Part shown: piece after piece, positions 61,374 to 64,000 of the stretch | Position numbering within the stretch: the stretch's first letter is position 1 | Layout of the letters: each line of letters starts with the position of its first letter | Assembly (NCBI RefSeq): GCF_027568575.1 | Contig: NZ_JANUVP010000001.1 | Reading direction: 5' to 3' (one strand) | Length of the DNA: 64,000 nt | DNA from: Caldifermentibacillus hisashii | GTDB lineage: Bacteria; Bacillota; Bacilli; Bacillales; Caldibacillaceae | Made by a program: the position numbers and the translations under genes | Notes under the pieces: model-generated | Databases searched by the model: none | What the model was told of the DNA's origin: nothing | What the model saw: only the letters and a program-made list of their open reading frames with translations

Positions 61374-62690
61374 TTAATCAACCAGTTCACGAACAACGAT
61401 ACGAACGCCTTCTACCTCCACAACCTCAACACGAGCACCGCTATTGATAAAGCCGCCTTCTGTCACCGCATCAATGCGCTCATTATCAATAATGATGGTC
61501 CCCGATGGGCGCAGCGGGGTGAGGGCTATACCTGTTTTTCCTAACAAATCTGTTCTTGACGCATTTGAGACATAACCTTTTTCTGTACTTGTTGAATCAC
61601 TCAACACAATCTTATTGAACACTTTGATTTTTTTCCCAAAAAACTTCATTAGAATCACCATCGCCGTTATTGCAACTGCTATTGCAATGAATAAACTTAT
61701 GCTCATAAAAACAATACTTTTCCCGGCTAAAATGATGGAAAATAAAATACTTCCCAGACCGAGAAATCCGACAATACCCCCGGGAACAAATAATTCAACA
61801 ACAATTAATATTATACCTAAAATAAATAAAATTAGCGATTCATATCCGGCGAGTCCAGCAATATAATGTCCGTAGAAAAATAAGAGCAGTGAAGTCAGAC
61901 CGGCAATTCCCGGAAGACCAAAACCCGGTGAATAAAGTTCAATGACTAACCCGAGACTGGCAATGGTCAATAAAATCGGGACTATAAACGGATTTGTTAC
62001 AAATTCAGCAATCCGCTCCGACCAGGATTTATTTACCTGTTTGATTTCTGCATTTTCGTACCCTAATGTATTCAACAGCTCATTTTTATTTGCAACAATT
62101 CCTTCTGCATAACCGACTTCAACACTTTGGGCGGCAGTCAAAGTCAATAATTTTCCTTTTGGAGCGCCGTATTCCGGAAGATCAATGGAATCATCCGCCA
62201 TCGCCATCGCATAAATGGGATCTCTACCGTTTTGTTCGGCAGCCGATTTCATTGCCGCCAGCCAATAACTTTGTGCTTTTTGATCTGCGGCATTTCCGTT
62301 TTGTGTGATGACTGCAGCAGCACCGATCGTTGCATTGGGGACCATATAAATTTCATCCATATTCAATGCAATATATGCACCGGCCGATAAAGCATCATGG
62401 TTGATAAAGGCGATTGTTTTCACATCCGTATCGCCTAAAATTTTTGCAATATCTGAAGCTGCGTCAACCGCTCCACCCGGTGTATGGATTTCAAAAATGA
62501 TCGCATTAGCTTGATTTTCTTCGGCAGTGGAAATGGCACGCCCGATAAACTCGGATAGACCTTTCGTTACTTCACTATCAATCTTAGCATAATAAACAAG
62601 ATCATTATTCGCATCTGTTTCATGGAAGGTCATTAACAGAAACGGGAGTAAAATCAGAAGAAAACTTAACCGTAAAATCTTCTTATGCAA
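61374..62690 (-). CDS. yqeZ: NfeD-family membrane serine protease YqeZ
   Basis: A 438-residue long-form NfeD protein. A signal peptide (residues 1-27) leads to a ClpP/SppA-like protease domain with catalytic Ser in NHDALSAGAYIALNMD. Five or so transmembrane helices (about 235-350) follow, then a C-terminal OB-fold NfeD domain (GKTGIALTPLRPSGTIIID). It partners with flotillin FloA encoded next. The start is a TTG with GGGAGG seven bases upstream. Confidence 0.92.
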   Translation of the reverse strand: MHKKILRLSFLLILLPFLLMTFHETDANNDLVYYAKIDSEVTKGLSEFIGRAISTAEENQANAIIFEIHTPGGAVDAASDIAKILGDTDVKTIAFINHDALSAGAYIALNMDEIYMVPNATIGAAAVITQNGNAADQKAQSYWLAAMKSAAEQNGRDPIYAMAMADDSIDLPEYGAPKGKLLTLTAAQSVEVGYAEGIVANKNELLNTLGYENAEIKQVNKSWSERIAEFVTNPFIVPILLTIASLGLVIELYSPGFGLPGIAGLTSLLLFFYGHYIAGLAGYESLILFILGIILIVVELFVPGGIVGFLGLGSILFSIILAGKSIVFMSISLFIAIAVAITAMVILMKFFGKKIKVFNKIVLSDSTSTEKGYVSNASRTDLLGKTGIALTPLRPSGTIIIDNERIDAVTEGGFINSGARVEVVEVEGVRIVVRELVD

Positions 62691-62789
62691 AGCAATGCCT
62701 CCCTTCTTTTCAAAGGTTAACTTATAATACGGATGGGAGCGAAAATGGTTTCATTTTTTATAAATAATTATAGAAGCGGTTTTTAAATG

Positions 62790-62832
62790 AAAAAGGCTGT
62801 CCATGGATAAGACAAAATGGACAACCTTTTTT
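62790..62832 (-). terminator. rpsU-yqeY terminator
   Basis: AAAAAGGCTGTCCAT pairs with ATGGACA-CCTTTTTT (one bulge), with A and T runs outside. It lies 18 bp after the yqeY stop. Confidence 0.88.
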
Positions 62833-62849
62833 ATCTATGAAAGCTGTAT

Positions 62850-63296
62850 CTATTTTGATAACTCGCTTACAACAATTTTGTTCACGAGCGAACCATCAGC
62901 TTTTCCTTTTACTTTCGGCATAACAACTGCCATGACTTTCCCCATATCGGATTTAGAAGAAGCATCCACTTCCCGGATAGCCTCTTTGACGATTTCTTTT
63001 ATTTCATCTTCAGTTAATTGTTCAGGCATATATTCTTTGACATAAGTAAGTTCTGTATTGATTTTTTCAGCTAAGTCCGTCCGACCTGCTTTTTCAAATT
63101 CATGGAGGGAATCTTTTCGTTGTTTGACTTCACGTGAAAGAACGGTAATCTCTTCCTCTTCGGATAATTCTTTGCCAAGCTTAATCGCTTCATTTTGCAA
63201 AGCCGCTTTAATCATCCGAATGACTGAGAGTTTTTCCTTTTCCTTGTTCTTCATCGCGTGTTTCATATCTTCATTTAAACGTTCGAGAAGACTCAT
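62850..63296 (-). CDS. yqeY: GatB/YqeY domain protein
   Basis: A 148-residue helical protein with the full YqeY pattern: SLLERLNEDMKHAMKNKEKE, the central EFEKAGRTDLAEKINTEL, and the C-terminal SDMGKVMAVVMPKVKGKADG. It resembles the tail of the amidotransferase GatB and is thought to bind tRNA. It follows rpsU by 12 bp in the conserved rpsU-yqeY unit. Confidence 0.94.
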   Translation of the reverse strand: MSLLERLNEDMKHAMKNKEKEKLSVIRMIKAALQNEAIKLGKELSEEEEITVLSREVKQRKDSLHEFEKAGRTDLAEKINTELTYVKEYMPEQLTEDEIKEIVKEAIREVDASSKSDMGKVMAVVMPKVKGKADGSLVNKIVVSELSK

Positions 63297-63308
63297 TTTT
63301 ACACCCTC

Positions 63309-63482
63309 TTACCATTTCCGTTTTCTAGCAGCTTCAGACTTTTTCTTCCGTCTTACGCTTGGCTTCTCGTAAAATTCGCGTTTTCTAACTTCTTGCAGCG
63401 TACCCGTTTTTGATACTTGACGTTTGAAACGACGCAATGCATCATCAAGGGATTCATTTTTACGAACGACTGTTTTTGACAT
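63309..63482 (-). CDS. rpsU: 30S ribosomal protein S21
   Basis: A 57-residue, highly basic bS21 starting MSKTVVRKNESLDDALRRFK, with KREFYEKPSVRRKKKSEAAR at the end. It sits near the 3' end of 16S rRNA and aids initiation. GGAGGGAGGG precedes the ATG at 63482. It is the first gene of rpsU-yqeY. Confidence 0.96.
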   Translation of the reverse strand: MSKTVVRKNESLDDALRRFKRQVSKTGTLQEVRKREFYEKPSVRRKKKSEAARKRKW

Positions 63483-63645
63483 ATCTTTCCCTCCCTCCGA
63501 ACAAAACACCTTACATCAAACACATGGGAAATTCCATGTACCTACAAAATTATAATAAAAAAATCAAGTTTGGTCAACTAATCAACGTCAAATTTTGATG
63601 ACATGTTTTCTCCCGCCTGACAATAAAATGGAATGGGGTGAGGAC

Positions 63646-64000
63646 ATGCTATCAATTTTCCAGTTTATTTTATATATATTGCTATTTATCGGCGGTATGA
63701 CGGTCATGCGTACCGGTTTAATGAATATTTCCGGAAAAATAATGAAGGAGTGGCTGCTGAGGTTCACTTCAACTCCTTTTAAAGGTTTGCTATTTGGAAT
63801 ATTAATTACCGTGCTGTTACAAAGCAGTTCGGCCGTTATGATCTTAACTGTTGGATTTATTTCCGCCGGTCTGTTATCATTTCCGCAGTCAATCGGTATT
63901 ATTCTTGGGACGAATATCGGGACGACTGCAACGGTTGAATTTTTAGCCTATGGGACCGATGAAATGATTATCCCCTTGTTAATCTTAGGCAGTATTTTTA
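63646..64000 (+). CDS. yqeW: Na+/phosphate cotransporter-like protein, 3' end outside window
   Basis: The first 118 codons of a membrane transporter. I translated it by hand: MLSIFQFILYILLFIGGMTV, then a PF02690 Na/Pi-cotransporter repeat with the QSSSAVMILTVGFISAG motif and GTNIGTTATVEF. GGGGTGAGG lies before the ATG. Divergent from rpsU, it matches yqeW in B. subtilis position. The second repeat and C-terminus lie beyond the edge. Confidence 0.88.
   Translation, partial: MLSIFQFILYILLFIGGMTVMRTGLMNISGKIMKEWLLRFTSTPFKGLLFGILITVLLQSSSAVMILTVGFISAGLLSFPQSIGIILGTNIGTTATVEFLAYGTDEMIIPLLILGSIF

Overview
The window reads as chromosomal core sequence of an endospore-forming, naturally transformable Bacillaceae species. 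The DNA is AT-rich, Shine-Dalgarno sequences are strong, TTG and GTG starts are common, and gene order follows the Bacillus subtilis segment running from gcvT/yqhH to yqeW. I cannot name the species from sequence alone. Nearly every gene has a counterpart in that B. subtilis block, so the accessory content is small and lies mainly between genes.

Layout. (1) 1-6300: glycine-cleavage genes gcvT-gcvPA-gcvPB (minus, gcvPB cut by the window edge), divergent from yqhH-yqhG. (2) 6300-6800: a gene-free patch holding a multi-hairpin repeat and a MITE-like element with inverted ends. (3) 6800-12740: yqgW, yqgY, a cysteine-rich HTH regulator, then the comGA-GG competence pseudopilus operon and yqzE. (4) 12740-22600 (mostly minus): yqgU, yqgT, glcK, yqgQ, a GerA/SpoVAF-type germination protein, an unknown anchored protein, the rhomboid protease gluP, a yqgO-like gene, yqgN, rpmG and an unknown gene. 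(5) 22600-31550: yqzD/yqzC-like genes, pbpA, yqgE, sodA, yqgC, yqgB, yqfZ, ispG. (6) 31700-41510: yqfX, the znuC-znuB-zur zinc operon, yqfT, nfo, cshB, yqfQ, ispH, yqfO, trmK. (7) 41680-51030: cccA, the dnaG-sigA operon, yqfL-ccpN, and glyQ-glyS behind a T-box. (8) 51126-63510: recO, yqzL, era, cdd, dgkA, ybeY, pgpH, phoH, yqfD, yqfC, yqfB, floA, yqeZ, yqeY, rpsU, and the start of a Na+/phosphate cotransporter gene.

Functional themes are: DNA uptake (comG); one-carbon and folate metabolism (gcv, yqgN); isoprenoid synthesis (ispG, ispH); zinc homeostasis (zur operon); cell-wall growth and sporulation (pbpA, yqgT, yqfC/yqfD, GerA-type protein, yqfQ); core replication and transcription (dnaG, sigA); CcpN/YqfL control of gluconeogenesis and PPDK; and ribosome and RNA maturation (era, ybeY, rpsU, rpmG, trmK, cshB). 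Several genes that sit in the same B. subtilis block are absent here, including the pst phosphate-transport operon between yqzC and pbpA and yqxD before dnaG.

I found no defence island, prophage, CRISPR array or biosynthetic cluster. The most unusual signals are small. They are a MITE-like element, a dispersed two-hairpin repeat with a second conserved half, a four-unit degenerate tandem repeat after sigA, an intrinsic terminator that overlaps the ribosome-binding site and TTG start of yqfC, and a SufR-like cysteine-rich regulator next to comG. No searches could be run, so all family assignments come from reading the proteins.
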